Assembly: GCA_036401375.1 (NCBI GenBank)
Contig: DASWVB010000002.1
Span: 248,001-312,000, forward strand
Direction: 5' to 3'
Source of the DNA: DASWUZ01 sp036401375
Lineage (GTDB): Bacteria > Acidobacteriota > Terriglobia > Terriglobales > Acidobacteriaceae
DNA length: 64,000 nt
Shown here piece by piece: positions 25,736 through 35,008 of the stretch (the stretch's first letter is position 1; the number at the start of each line of letters is the position of its first letter). The position numbers and the translations under genes are program-made. Below the pieces are notes generated by a model that saw only the letters and a list, made by a program, of their open reading frames with translations, was not told where the DNA came from and did no database searches.

Positions 25736-27103
25736 ATGACATACCAATCCACCAATCCCAGCAATGGCGAAGTCGTCCGAACCTTCATCGATCACACGGA
25801 TTCGGAACTCGACTACATAATCGATGTCGCCGCAAATGCCTATGCCAATGTCTGGCGACACAAAACGATGGCTGAGCGGGGTGCCATCGTATCCAGGGCC
25901 GCAGCATTGCTTCGAGAGCAACGCGACAGCTTTGCGACGCTCGCGACTCTGGAGATGGGGAAACTCCGGAAGGAAGCCCTGGTTGAGGTAGAGTTGTGCG
26001 CAGCCATACTGGACTATTACTCGAAGAATGCATCCGCCTTCCTGGCCCCGAAGCCGATCACGGTGGACCGCGGCGAGGCCTTGGTTGTATCGGAACCTCT
26101 TGGTGTGCTCTTTTGCGTGGAACCTTGGAACTTTCCCTATTACCAATTGGCGCGGGTAGCTGGTCCGAACTTGATGACCGGCAACACACTCATCGTTAAG
26201 CACGCTCCGAACGTCCCGCAATGCGCTCTGGCGTTTGAAAAGCTCTTTACGGATGCTGGAGCGCCTGCTGGGGTGTACTCAAATGTGTTTCTCTCGAACG
26301 AGCAGTCTGCCATTGCTATCGCCGATTCAAGGATCAGGGGGGTTGCGCTGACCGGAAGTGAGAGAGCCGGTTCTGCCGTAGCCTCCGAAGCTGGCAGTGC
26401 TCTAAAGAAGAGCACGATGGAATTGGGCGGAAGCGATCCCTTTATCGTTCTCAACGACGCGGACCTGGATCTAGCTGTGGAGTGGGCCGTTCGCGGCAGA
26501 TTTCACAATGCAGGGCAATCTTGCATCGCTGCCAAGCGCTTCATTCTTGTGGAAGAGATAGCGGACGAGTTTCTGTCCCGATTCGTGATCGAAGCTAAGA
26601 AACTCGTCCCTGGTGATCCAAACGACAACGAAACGACCTTGGCGCCCCTCTGCTCAAGCCAGGCGTTGATGCAGGCAGAAAGTCAGATTCAGGAGGCAAT
26701 TGCTGGCGGTGCTAAGGTCCTTCTGGGCGGTAAGCGGATTGATCGTGTCGGCTGCTTTCTCGAACCCACGATTCTGACGAACATTTCCTCAGAAAATCCG
26801 GCGTACTATCAGGAGTTCTTTTCACCGGTTGCGTTGGTCTTCCGAGTAGAGAACGAAACAGAGGCTGCTCGGCTCGCGAATGACTCCCCATACGGCCTGG
26901 GAGGGTCGATCTTCACAAGAGATATTGAGCGCGGCAAGAGTCTAGCTCACAAGATTGACAGTGGCATGGTGTACATCAATCAAGTCCCCATGTCCGCTCC
27001 AAATCTTCCCTTCGGCGGTGTCAGAAACTCCGGGTTTGGACGGGAGCTTTCGGATCTTGGGATTGCTGAATTCGTGAATAAGAAATTGATCCGTGTAGCT
27101 TGA
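25736..27103 (+). CDS. NAD(P)-dependent aldehyde dehydrogenase (succinate-semialdehyde dehydrogenase-like)
   Basis: A 455-residue aldehyde dehydrogenase, complete for the family's shorter class. It has the NAD(P)-binding part VEPWNFPYYQLAR and ALTGSERAGSAVAS, the general base Glu in MELGGSDPFIVL, the catalytic Cys in FHNAGQSCIAAKRFIL, and NQVPMSAPNLPFGGVRNSGFGRE at the end. It oxidises an aldehyde to the acid in the cytoplasm. The pattern is closest to succinate-semialdehyde dehydrogenases of the YneI type, but substrate transfer by homology is unsafe. It is second in the operon after isochorismatase copy 2 and 47 bp before a thioredoxin-reductase-like gene, which may share the promoter at 24934. 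Confidence 0.93.
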   Translation: MTYQSTNPSNGEVVRTFIDHTDSELDYIIDVAANAYANVWRHKTMAERGAIVSRAAALLREQRDSFATLATLEMGKLRKEALVEVELCAAILDYYSKNASAFLAPKPITVDRGEALVVSEPLGVLFCVEPWNFPYYQLARVAGPNLMTGNTLIVKHAPNVPQCALAFEKLFTDAGAPAGVYSNVFLSNEQSAIAIADSRIRGVALTGSERAGSAVASEAGSALKKSTMELGGSDPFIVLNDADLDLAVEWAVRGRFHNAGQSCIAAKRFILVEEIADEFLSRFVIEAKKLVPGDPNDNETTLAPLCSSQALMQAESQIQEAIAGGAKVLLGGKRIDRVGCFLEPTILTNISSENPAYYQEFFSPVALVFRVENETEAARLANDSPYGLGGSIFTRDIERGKSLAHKIDSGMVYINQVPMSAPNLPFGGVRNSGFGRELSDLGIAEFVNKKLIRVA

Positions 27104-27149
27104 GCGGCTCGCCGGCGGTGCAACAGCCTGGCCTGGCCGTCAATGGGAG

Positions 27150-28811
27150 ATGATGATGATCCGAGCAGACGAATTAGCCAAAGTTCCACTCTTTAGTTGT
27201 CTTAGTGAGTCCCATCGAGAGCGCATCGCGGGGAATGCAGCGGAGCTCAATGTGCAATCCGGGGAATGGATTATTCGAGAAGGAGAGACGCCATCTTTCT
27301 TCGTTTTGTTGGAAGGCTCGCTCGACTTAGAGAAAGAGTATGGAGGAGCGAGCAAAGTACGGGCCCGCTATAAGCCGGGGGATTTTTACGGAGAAACCCC
27401 GATCTTGTTGGACGCTCCCACTATTGCATCTCTTCGAGCAACGGAGTCATCTCGTCTGATTCGGTTAGATCGCAATCAGTTCAAGGAACTCATCGATTCC
27501 TCTCCTGAATGCGCCAAGCTGGTCGTTCAGACCATGAGCAAGAGACTCGAATCCATCCGGGAATACATGCGCGAGAACAACCCGTTGCGCGTGCTCATTG
27601 TTGGATCCCAATACAGCGACGAATGTCGTGGTGTTCGATCGTTTCTGGCGCTAAATCGCATTCCCTATGAATGGATCGATGGTGAGCGGGAGCCGGACCG
27701 TGTGCCGTTGCACACGCCCGCACACTTCAAGGGGGCTTTCGTTGTTGTTGATAACTCGGTTTTTGTGGGAGATCCTCTCGCCGTTCGCAAGGTAGCCGAC
27801 GCATTGGGCATCAGAACAAGTCCCAGCAAACCCGCTTACGATGTCGTTGTCGTTGGCGGCGGTCCAGCCGGGTTAGCTGCGGCGGTCTATGGCTCCTCGG
27901 AGGGACTGAACGTTCTGCTTCTGGAGAAGAACGCTACAGGAGGTCAGGCAGGTACCTCCTCACGCATAGAGAACTATCTTGGCTTTCCGAACGGAATTTC
28001 TGGGGACGAACTGACCTCTCGGGCGTTGAAACAAGCATCCCGATTCGATGCTGAAATGGTCATGACGCGCAACGTCGAGACCATCTCCTGTTCCCCGTCG
28101 GGTTACTCAGTGGATTTGGATGGTGGTTTGCGAGTTGAAACAAAGGCCATTGTTCTTGCGACCGGGGTGCAATGGAGAAGACTTCAGGCGGAGGGAGTCG
28201 ACCGGCTCACGGGCAAAGGCGTGCTCTATGGGGCAGCTCGAACGGAAGCTCCCACGGTAGTTCGAAAGGACGTCTTCATCGTCGGAGGTGGCAACTCCGC
28301 AGGACAGGCAGCGATGTTCTTCTCAAGCTATGCCAGCTCAGTGACGCTGCTGATCCGGGGTTCAGGGTTGGAATCCTCCATGTCACAGTACCTGATTGAT
28401 CAGTTGGCCCAGCGCAGCAATATTGCCGTGGAGCCCCATACCCAGGTTCTGTCTGTGAGCGGTGAAAGCTGCCTGCAGACGATTTGCACAACCAGACAAG
28501 GCAACGTAGTGCAACGAAAAGCCGATGCGCTCTTTGTGATGATCGGAGCGCACGCCGATACGAAGTGGCTTCCTGAAATATTGGAGCGGGATTCAAATGG
28601 ATTCCTTTGTACGGGACGTGACCTGTCCGGCTTTCCTTACCAGAGGGCTCCCTTCTCGCTGGAGACAAACTTAGCCGGGGTGTTCTGCGCAGGGGACGTT
28701 CGGCATGACTCAATCAAGCGTGTTTCGAGTGCCGTAGGTGAAGGAAGTATGGCGATTGCGTTCATACATCAATACCTGGCGATCGAAGAACCCGCGGACG
28801 CCACTTTTTGA
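27150..28811 (+). CDS. cNMP-binding-like / glutaredoxin-like / thioredoxin reductase-like fusion (copy 1)
   Basis: A 553-residue three-part protein. Residues about 5-130 are a cyclic-nucleotide-binding-type barrel (SGEWIIREGETPSFFVLLEGSLDL, PGDFYGETPILLDAPTIASL); the phosphate-binding Arg of true cAMP receptors is not at its usual place, so ligand binding is doubtful. Residues about 145-225 look like a glutaredoxin fold (LRVLIVGSQYSDECRGVRSFL). Residues about 230-550 are an FAD/NADPH oxidoreductase of the thioredoxin reductase type (VVVGGGPAGLAAAV, VGGGNSAGQAAMFF, FCAGDVRHDSIKR). The redox CxxC is absent; the site reads GAARTEA. So it cannot be a standard thioredoxin reductase. Three ATGs in a row start at 27150. 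A paralogue lies at 29984. Confidence 0.88.
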   Translation: MMMIRADELAKVPLFSCLSESHRERIAGNAAELNVQSGEWIIREGETPSFFVLLEGSLDLEKEYGGASKVRARYKPGDFYGETPILLDAPTIASLRATESSRLIRLDRNQFKELIDSSPECAKLVVQTMSKRLESIREYMRENNPLRVLIVGSQYSDECRGVRSFLALNRIPYEWIDGEREPDRVPLHTPAHFKGAFVVVDNSVFVGDPLAVRKVADALGIRTSPSKPAYDVVVVGGGPAGLAAAVYGSSEGLNVLLLEKNATGGQAGTSSRIENYLGFPNGISGDELTSRALKQASRFDAEMVMTRNVETISCSPSGYSVDLDGGLRVETKAIVLATGVQWRRLQAEGVDRLTGKGVLYGAARTEAPTVVRKDVFIVGGGNSAGQAAMFFSSYASSVTLLIRGSGLESSMSQYLIDQLAQRSNIAVEPHTQVLSVSGESCLQTICTTRQGNVVQRKADALFVMIGAHADTKWLPEILERDSNGFLCTGRDLSGFPYQRAPFSLETNLAGVFCAGDVRHDSIKRVSSAVGEGSMAIAFIHQYLAIEEPADATF

Positions 28812-29032
28812 TCAGAGTCGAACCGAAGGGAGGCGTACAGGCATGCTAAAAGCGATCATTCAAACGCAGTTGATCCAAGTTACAGCGGCGTGTCTGTATT
28901 GGGCCTGCACGCTGTCCACCCACTGGCAGAGGCAAGTCATCCTAAGTGCCGAAGACGACCGCACCGCTAATAGGAACTACTTACCAGGAATCACTTTGCG
29001 CGGACCCAGCGCAGGGAGCAAAGGAGGAATCG

Positions 29033-30001
29033 ATGCGAGGATACGGAAATGAATGGGGCAGGCACTTTTTCATCGATGCGGCGTCAAGTCTCGTCGTTGA
29101 GCCGACGATCAGTCCGCCGTTCGCAGTCACACGACTTATCTCCAATGTGGTACCACCGGACATCACCACCACGATACCAGTGGAAGACTCTTTCTTGATC
29201 TCTGTCGCACTGCAACCTATGCGCAAGGGAGTCTGGGAGCATTGGACTGACGGGAAGTCTCTGGAAGTCCCGGTGATCCCGACCTTGCATGCAAGCGTAT
29301 TTGACCTGCAAGCCGGCCAGGTCGCCTGGGTCAAGACCGCGTTTGATTATTTGCATTTCAACATTCCAAGGGAGACCGTGGATGCATTTACCGATGGCCA
29401 CGATCTTTCCAGGGTTACCTACGTCCGACCGAATATCTGCGCGGATGATCACGTCATTGCGAACCTTACTCGACTCATCCTTCCTTTTTTAGAGGACCCG
29501 CGAGAGCGAAGCGAACTCTTTTTGGATCACTTCGGGCTTCTCCTCTGCACCCGGCTGGTAGAGGGATATACCACTACATCTCTGATCAAGGATGCATGTC
29601 GCGGCGGCCTCGCACCGTGGCAGAAGCGCAGAGCAGAGGAGTTGTTGATGAATCACCTTGGAGGAAACCTGAAGCTCGATCGTCTCGCTCGCGAATGCAA
29701 TCTCTCCCCCGGACACTTTGCGCGAGCGTTCAAGACAAGCTTCGGCGTCTCCGTGCATCGCTGGATCGTTGATCGCCGAATCGACCAGGCCAAAGTGCTC
29801 TTGACCCACTCGACGCTCTCCATGCTGGATACCGCCTGCCGTACTGGCTTCTCCAGCCAATCCACATTTACGCGGGCATTTCAGCAACGCGTCGGAGTCA
29901 GCCCGGGTCAGTGGAAAAGAAACGTAGGCCCAGCAAACAATCGACATGCTGTGCTCAGTTCGGTTGCTCGACGTCAAATTGCCTCAGCTCGCGAGCGCTA
30001 G
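29033..30001 (+). CDS. AraC-family transcriptional regulator
   Basis: The 322-residue protein starts at the ATG at 29033, behind AAAGGAGG; the frame is open upstream without a signal. The last 100 residues hold two helix-turn-helix units (GGNLKLDRLARECNLSPGHFARAFKTSFG, and HSTLSMLDTACRTGFSSQSTFTRAFQQRVGVSPGQWKR). The first 200 residues are a sensor domain of no clear type. It sits between the two thioredoxin-reductase-like fusions and its 3' end overlaps that of copy 2 by 18 bp on the other strand. It may control one or both of them; that is inferred from position. No dyad of the HxlR type lies directly in front of it. Confidence 0.9.
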   Translation: MRGYGNEWGRHFFIDAASSLVVEPTISPPFAVTRLISNVVPPDITTTIPVEDSFLISVALQPMRKGVWEHWTDGKSLEVPVIPTLHASVFDLQAGQVAWVKTAFDYLHFNIPRETVDAFTDGHDLSRVTYVRPNICADDHVIANLTRLILPFLEDPRERSELFLDHFGLLLCTRLVEGYTTTSLIKDACRGGLAPWQKRRAEELLMNHLGGNLKLDRLARECNLSPGHFARAFKTSFGVSVHRWIVDRRIDQAKVLLTHSTLSMLDTACRTGFSSQSTFTRAFQQRVGVSPGQWKRNVGPANNRHAVLSSVARRQIASARER

Positions 30002-31657
30002 CTGTTGGTGAGCGGGAAGCTCTTCCAAGCCATTCTCCAGGGCAAGATATTGGTGAATGAAAGAGACGGCCATGCTACCTTCGCCCATGCCGCTCGAAAC
30101 ACGCTTGATTGAGTCATGTCGAATGTCGCCGGCGCAAAAGATTCCCGGAAGACTTGTCTCTAAGGAGAACGGTAGACGCACGCCTGGCCGAGCAGCGACA
30201 TCTCGACCCGTATATACAAACCCATGTGTGTCTCTTTGAAGATCTTTAGGCATCCAGCAACTCGAGGCACAAGCGCCAATCATCACAAACAGCGCATCGG
30301 CAGCTCGCACCGTCACTTCTCCCTCCGCAAGCGTTCGGATGGACTCCAGGTGCGTGCTGCCACCGGCAGAAACTAGCTCCGTGTTTGTCTCGACATATAT
30401 GTTCGTCCTATTCTGTAGTTGGTCGATCAGGTAATGCGACATCGAGTTGGCGATGTTTGATCCACGGACTAACAGGGTCACAGATGCGGCATAGCCGGAG
30501 AAGAACATCGCTGCTTGGCCAGCTGAGTTGCCTGCGCCGATGATAAAGACGTTCTTCCCAACCACTGTATGGGCCTCCGTGCGTGCAGCACCGTATAGCA
30601 CGCCTCGCCCGATGAGTTCCGTGAGGCCAGGTACGGCGAGTTTTCTCCATTGCACACCCGTGGCCAGCAAGACCGTTCTGGTGTGAACCTGGCACCCCCC
30701 GTCAATTTCCACGCAATAACTTTGAGGCAGGATAGTGATATTTTGCACCTCTCTTGTCATCACTATTTCTGCTCCGAAGTGGACTGCCTGCTTGAACGCT
30801 CTTGCTCCCAAGTCGTCGCCCGAAATTCCAGTGGGGAAACCTGGATAGTTTTCTATCCGGCTGGAGCAGGCTGCCTGACCTCCTACTGCCTTCTTTTCTA
30901 CTAAAAGCACCTGCAAGCCTTCCGAGGCTCCGTTGACGGCGGCGGCTAACCCTGCAGGCCCTCCGCCCACGATGACAACGTCATAGGTGGTCTTCGAGGG
31001 AACTGTCTGAATTCCCAACGCTTCAGCAACCTTACGAACCGTGAGAGGGCAGCCCACAACCTTCGATTGGTCTACCACCACGAAAGGTTCACCGCAGTTA
31101 TCCGCGATCTCCGGACTAGCGGCTTCATCGTGACCGGACCATCTGTAAGCGATGTGATTCTGCGAAAGGAAATCCCTGATATCGCGGCACTCACTGCTGT
31201 ATTGAGATCCGACGACTCGGACTCGGAGAGAATCATTGACCTGCATGTGGTCGTGGATCATCTTCAAGCGTCTCGTCATAACCTCGACGACGATCTCATT
31301 GCATCGTGGGGAGGACGCGATCATATCCTTGAATTGCACTCGATCGAGCCGAAGGAGCCGTGAAGGCTCCGTGGCTCGTAATGATGCAATTGCGGCTGAA
31401 TCCAGAAGAATCGGAATCTCGCCGTAAAAGTCACCTGGCGAATACACGGCTCTTACTGTATTTGTCCCGCCATAATCCTTCTCGCAGGTGAGTGAACCCT
31501 TCAAGAGCACAAAAAAAGATGGAGTTTCGCCTTCTCGAACGATCCATTCTCCCGCAGGCACGGAAAGCTCCGCGGCGCTATCGGCGATCTTCTGTTGCCA
31601 TTCATCGCTGAGGCAAGCAAATAGGGGATATGCTTTCAGTTCGTGGGCGGTGATCAT
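29984..31657 (-). CDS. cNMP-binding-like / glutaredoxin-like / thioredoxin reductase-like fusion (copy 2)
   Basis: The 557-residue protein starts at the ATG at 31657 (GAGAGGA upstream), matching copy 1. The long in-frame extension before it is rich in Arg and Ser and has no counterpart, so it was left out. The layout is the same: a barrel with PAGEWIVREGETPSFFVLLKG and PGDFYGEIPILLDSAAIASL, a glutaredoxin-like middle, then IVGGGPAGLAAAV, IIGAGNSAGQAAMFF and FCAGDIRHDSIKR. The CxxC is again missing (GAARTEA). The end overlaps the AraC gene end by 18 bp on opposite strands, so transcription of the two could interfere. The two copies probably arose by duplication around the AraC gene with inversion of one. 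Confidence 0.88.
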   Translation of the reverse strand: MITAHELKAYPLFACLSDEWQQKIADSAAELSVPAGEWIVREGETPSFFVLLKGSLTCEKDYGGTNTVRAVYSPGDFYGEIPILLDSAAIASLRATEPSRLLRLDRVQFKDMIASSPRCNEIVVEVMTRRLKMIHDHMQVNDSLRVRVVGSQYSSECRDIRDFLSQNHIAYRWSGHDEAASPEIADNCGEPFVVVDQSKVVGCPLTVRKVAEALGIQTVPSKTTYDVVIVGGGPAGLAAAVNGASEGLQVLLVEKKAVGGQAACSSRIENYPGFPTGISGDDLGARAFKQAVHFGAEIVMTREVQNITILPQSYCVEIDGGCQVHTRTVLLATGVQWRKLAVPGLTELIGRGVLYGAARTEAHTVVGKNVFIIGAGNSAGQAAMFFSGYAASVTLLVRGSNIANSMSHYLIDQLQNRTNIYVETNTELVSAGGSTHLESIRTLAEGEVTVRAADALFVMIGACASSCWMPKDLQRDTHGFVYTGRDVAARPGVRLPFSLETSLPGIFCAGDIRHDSIKRVSSGMGEGSMAVSFIHQYLALENGLEELPAHQQLALAS

Positions 31658-32121
31658 TGTCTTGTATCCTCTCCGGCACTCGATTGATCGAGATATCGCT
31701 TGAAGCCGAATCTCGTCGTCCTGCGAGAAGCTGGGCTTTAGGATGATTGACCCGCCTGGCTTCCTTCTACTTCTGACTGTAGGTGATATGGCCCAAAGCT
31801 TCTTTGCAGAAACGAACGAGTCCGCGCGTTTATCTGCACAATGCGAATGAAAGGGATGTTCGTAGGCAGAACGCAAACCTATGAACCAAGCTGCTGACGG
31901 CCGCAAGACGTAGCAGCGTCCCCAACTGGCCGATCGATCATGGACACAAAGGGGCAGCAGTTGTCTGCCGCCTTTTGGCGTTAAAGTCGAGATGCGCCTG
32001 GCAGTCGTTGGCGGCCGACGCTTAAACCTAAATAGGCGAGCATCCCGTGTCGACGCCTCCAACGCCGGTCATCCCTGGCGTTGACTTTGTTGGGGTAGGC
32101 AGACGGCTGCCTCCCAGAAAC
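31658..32121. other. Intergenic region between fusion copy 2 and the flavodoxin-like gene
   Basis: No gene is supported here. The minus-strand frame stays open through most of it but shows Arg/Ser-rich sequence without any motif. It must hold the promoter of fusion copy 2. I see no dyad of the island type in it. Confidence 0.4.
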
Positions 32122-32811
32122 TTAGTCGTCGAACCTGCGCCATTCATCCATGCCGACAATATTCCGTCGTCGAGATTCACTCTCGCTGATCGGCTGCGGC
32201 GGAAACTGATCCGCGCCTAACATCCACCGAGATGTCGTACGAGCGATGCGCCGACCGAATCGCTCCGCAGTCAGCAGATCGCCCGGATAGGGTGCCGTCT
32301 CAGGGTTTCCGTCCGCAATGCTCTGTGTCATCAAGCCCAGCCAGGAACCATTCAGATTGACATCTGTGGAGCGCGTTGCGGCGAAGTTACCACCGGGCTG
32401 ATCCCCAACGCCAACCCACACCATGCTCATCTGTGACGCAAAGATTGCCATCTGCTCGAGGGCGATCAGCTTGTCTCCGGAACGCGACGCCGAGTTGGTG
32501 AAGCCCGCTGCTATCTTGTCTTTCCATACCTGATTGAGCCATGGAGTAAATCCACACTCCAGGAAGAGCTTAAATAGACCATGGGCCGACCCCATGTAAG
32601 TTGGCGAGCCGAATGCTATTGCGTCGGCCGATGCCAGCCGCTCCATGATGGACTGATCGCTCCACCTCCCGTTCTCCCCTAATTGTTTGGAGGTGATCTC
32701 CATTAGATCGGTCTTGGTACCAGGGAACGCATCAGCGCCACGCTGGATATGTTCCGCCACGGTGCGGGTATGTCCGTGTCCCGACGAGTAGACGATAGCT
32801 ACCTTGATCAT
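32122..32811 (-). CDS. Flavodoxin-family NAD(P)H:quinone reductase-like protein (WrbA-like)
   Basis: A 229-residue flavodoxin-fold protein that would bind FMN: AIVYSSGHGHTRTVAEHIQRG is the phosphate loop, FGSPTYMGSAHGLFKLFLE is the second flavin loop, and AAGFTNSASRSGDKLIALEQMAIFASQM follows as in WrbA proteins. WrbA-type enzymes reduce quinones by two electrons and so avoid radical formation. The C-terminal 30 residues are extra and polar. It lies downstream of the MFS, DJ-1 and quinone oxidoreductase genes on the same strand, with gaps of 62 bp or more, so it may be the last gene of a quinone/aldehyde stress operon starting at 35995. Confidence 0.85.
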   Translation of the reverse strand: MIKVAIVYSSGHGHTRTVAEHIQRGADAFPGTKTDLMEITSKQLGENGRWSDQSIMERLASADAIAFGSPTYMGSAHGLFKLFLECGFTPWLNQVWKDKIAAGFTNSASRSGDKLIALEQMAIFASQMSMVWVGVGDQPGGNFAATRSTDVNLNGSWLGLMTQSIADGNPETAPYPGDLLTAERFGRRIARTTSRWMLGADQFPPQPISESESRRRNIVGMDEWRRFDD

Positions 32812-32873
32812 GTGTTTCTCCTTGTGAAATGTTCCTCTATGCCTGAAACGCTTTCGTAAGCGCCGGGAACTTG

Positions 32874-34187
32874 TTAGATCTGAGCGGCGAGAGCGTTGGG
32901 GCCAGCTAGCTTGGTTATCGCGTGTTGACGCGATCGCAGTGGTTTCGCGGAGAAGAGAAAAGCTAATCCAGTGAGAAGACAGATCGCTCCCGAGATCCAG
33001 AAGGCGGCGCTGTAATCACCGAAGTATGTGCGGATAAGGCCAGCACCCATCGCTGCGATCGCGGCACCAAGTTGGTGTGCTGCCATAATCCAGCCAAAGA
33101 TCACGCCTGTGTTCTGGCGTCCGAAACAATCCGTCACGAGGCGAACGGTAGGAGGGACCGTGGCGACCCAATCCAGTCCGTAAAAGACCGCGAACCAACT
33201 CAACGCAGAGTGGCCATGAGAAAGAGTCGATGGGAGAAACAGGAGAGAAATACCTCGGAGAACGTAATAAGCAAAGAGAAGATAGCGGCTGGACATGCGA
33301 TCACTGAGCCAGCCGGAGCCCGTTGTGCCGACAATATCGAAGACTCCCATCATGGCGAGAAGTCCGGCGGCCCGCACTTCAGGGATGCCGTAGTCGTGAC
33401 ATGCTGGGATGAGGTGAGTTCCGATCAATCCATTCGTACTGGCTCCACAAATGAAGAAGCTGCCCGCCAACAGCCAGAAGGCAGAAGACGTGGAAACGTG
33501 ACGCAACGCCTCCATCGGGCGTAACGCTCTCTCTTGCTCTACAGACGTTTCTTCGCCTGCCTCTGTGCCGAATGGATGGAGGCTTAGCTCGGCGGGGTAG
33601 TCCTTCAGAAGAAAAAATACGATGCAAAAGACAATCGCAGCCGTGACGGAAACTGTAAGGACAACGCTTCTCCAGCCCCAGCGGTCAATCAGTCGGGCCA
33701 TAAGCGGAAGAAAAAGCAATTGCCCAGTTGCTCCGGCGGCCGTCATCGCGCCGAGGACCAAGCCGCGGTGTTTGTTAAACCATCGGTTCACGATCACCGC
33801 TGCGAGTACACTTGCTGTGAAACCGGTGCCCACTCCGACGCAGACCCCCCATAGAAGGTTCAACTCCCACAGGCTAGTGATCTTCGCTGCGAGCCCGACT
33901 GAAATTGTCAGCGTGGCCAACGCGCAAAGCACAATCCGTCTCACGCCCCATCGGTTCATGAGCGAGGCAGCGAAGGGGCCGATAAGCCCATACAACGCCA
34001 GATTGATTGCGATGGCGATAGAGATACCTGCGCTCGACCACCCGAACTCATTTTCGAAGGGCACGATGAGAACGCCAGGTGTGGCTCGAATTCCCGCTGT
34101 GATCAGGAGAACAAGAAAGGTCACGCCGGCAATTACCCAGGCATAGTGCAAACGAGTCTGTTTCGAGGTGTTCAGCAAGGTAACCAA
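32874..34187 (-). CDS. MFS transporter (OxlT/monocarboxylate-type family)
   Basis: A 437-residue carrier with 12 probable membrane helices. It starts with HYAWVIAGVTFLVLLITAGIRATPG, then FGWSSAGISIAIAINLALYGLIGPFAASLMNRWGVRR (motif A region), with a mid-loop of charged residues around 195-230. It resembles the oxalate/formate and monocarboxylate branch of MFS, which moves organic acids, rather than drug exporters. The only good start is a TTG at 34187 with a weak ribosome site (GAAAG). It lies between the DJ-1-like and flavodoxin-like genes on the same strand. The substrate is unknown. Confidence 0.88.
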   Translation of the reverse strand: MVTLLNTSKQTRLHYAWVIAGVTFLVLLITAGIRATPGVLIVPFENEFGWSSAGISIAIAINLALYGLIGPFAASLMNRWGVRRIVLCALATLTISVGLAAKITSLWELNLLWGVCVGVGTGFTASVLAAVIVNRWFNKHRGLVLGAMTAAGATGQLLFLPLMARLIDRWGWRSVVLTVSVTAAIVFCIVFFLLKDYPAELSLHPFGTEAGEETSVEQERALRPMEALRHVSTSSAFWLLAGSFFICGASTNGLIGTHLIPACHDYGIPEVRAAGLLAMMGVFDIVGTTGSGWLSDRMSSRYLLFAYYVLRGISLLFLPSTLSHGHSALSWFAVFYGLDWVATVPPTVRLVTDCFGRQNTGVIFGWIMAAHQLGAAIAAMGAGLIRTYFGDYSAAFWISGAICLLTGLAFLFSAKPLRSRQHAITKLAGPNALAAQI

Positions 34188-34259
34188 CTTTCACGACCGA
34201 GGAAGAAGGCACCGCACCTGAGTATTCAGGCGCGGGGTTGCGACGGTACAGTTCTTTCT

Positions 34260-34946
34260 CTACGCGACGAGAACAGGGTTGTGCCCGGTCAACAGGTGAT
34301 AGAAGGCTAGGGTGTACTCGGAAGCAGACTGTTGGTTTTGACCCGTGATCAACTTTCCGTCGACCTGGACGCGGATACCCCACGGTTCGACATGTGTGAA
34401 GATGGCCCCCGTCTTCTCCAGGACTGGCTGCGGGAAATTCGGGATGAAGTCTTTGCCATAGAGCTTCTCCGCCTGCCTGTCCTCATCCAAAGAGAACCCG
34501 GTCACCTGACGACCACTGATGCGATCGGGATTATTGCCCAAAGAGATGGCCCCATGACAGATAGCCCCAACAACCTTGCCCGATGCGAAGAAGGATTCCA
34601 GGACCTCGCCAACCTTTGGATTGGGATAGAGGTCAACAGCTGCTCCACCACCACCCACCACGTGTACCGCGTCGTAGCTGGCCAGATCGAGCCCAGTAAG
34701 GGGAAGCGTGTTTTCTACTTGGGCAACCCGTGCCTTATCCGATAGAAATCCCTTACTAATTAAATCGTTTGGCTCCCATGATTGAGCAAAATGGGGGTCA
34801 CTTTCAGTCGCGTATGCGGCCTTGCCGCCGTTTGGACTCGCGATGTCGATCTCAACGCCGCGCTCTGAGAGGAGGAAGTAGGGGTGAGTGAGTTCTGAGA
34901 GCCAAAAGCCAATCTTGGCACTACTGACGATAAAAAGTACCTTCAT
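34260..34946 (-). CDS. DJ-1/PfpI-family protein (Hsp31/glyoxalase III-like)
   Basis: The 228-residue protein starts at the ATG at 34946, where MKVLFIVSSAK begins the fold and GGAGAAA lies upstream; an upstream in-frame ATG adds a proline-rich stretch unlikely to be real. The nucleophile elbow is GAICHG with the conserved Cys. Also seen are VGGGGAAVDL and LLSERGVEIDIASPNGG, typical of the class I glutamine amidotransferase-like Hsp31 group. Members act on methylglyoxal or as chaperones under carbonyl stress. With the quinone oxidoreductase 62 bp upstream it points to aldehyde or quinone stress. Confidence 0.88.
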   Translation of the reverse strand: MKVLFIVSSAKIGFWLSELTHPYFLLSERGVEIDIASPNGGKAAYATESDPHFAQSWEPNDLISKGFLSDKARVAQVENTLPLTGLDLASYDAVHVVGGGGAAVDLYPNPKVGEVLESFFASGKVVGAICHGAISLGNNPDRISGRQVTGFSLDEDRQAEKLYGKDFIPNFPQPVLEKTGAIFTHVEPWGIRVQVDGKLITGQNQQSASEYTLAFYHLLTGHNPVLVA

Positions 34947-35008
34947 AGGTTTTCTCCGGTTTCTTGTTGGGTTGAGCTGTGTGGGGAGGCCTGGTTGCCT
35001 CAACGTTT

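Noticed and set aside
31658..32062. In-frame extension of fusion copy 2 by about 134 residues at the N-terminus
   Set aside because: The sequence is Arg/Ser-rich without motif, has no counterpart in copy 1, and the ATG at 31657 has a good ribosome site.
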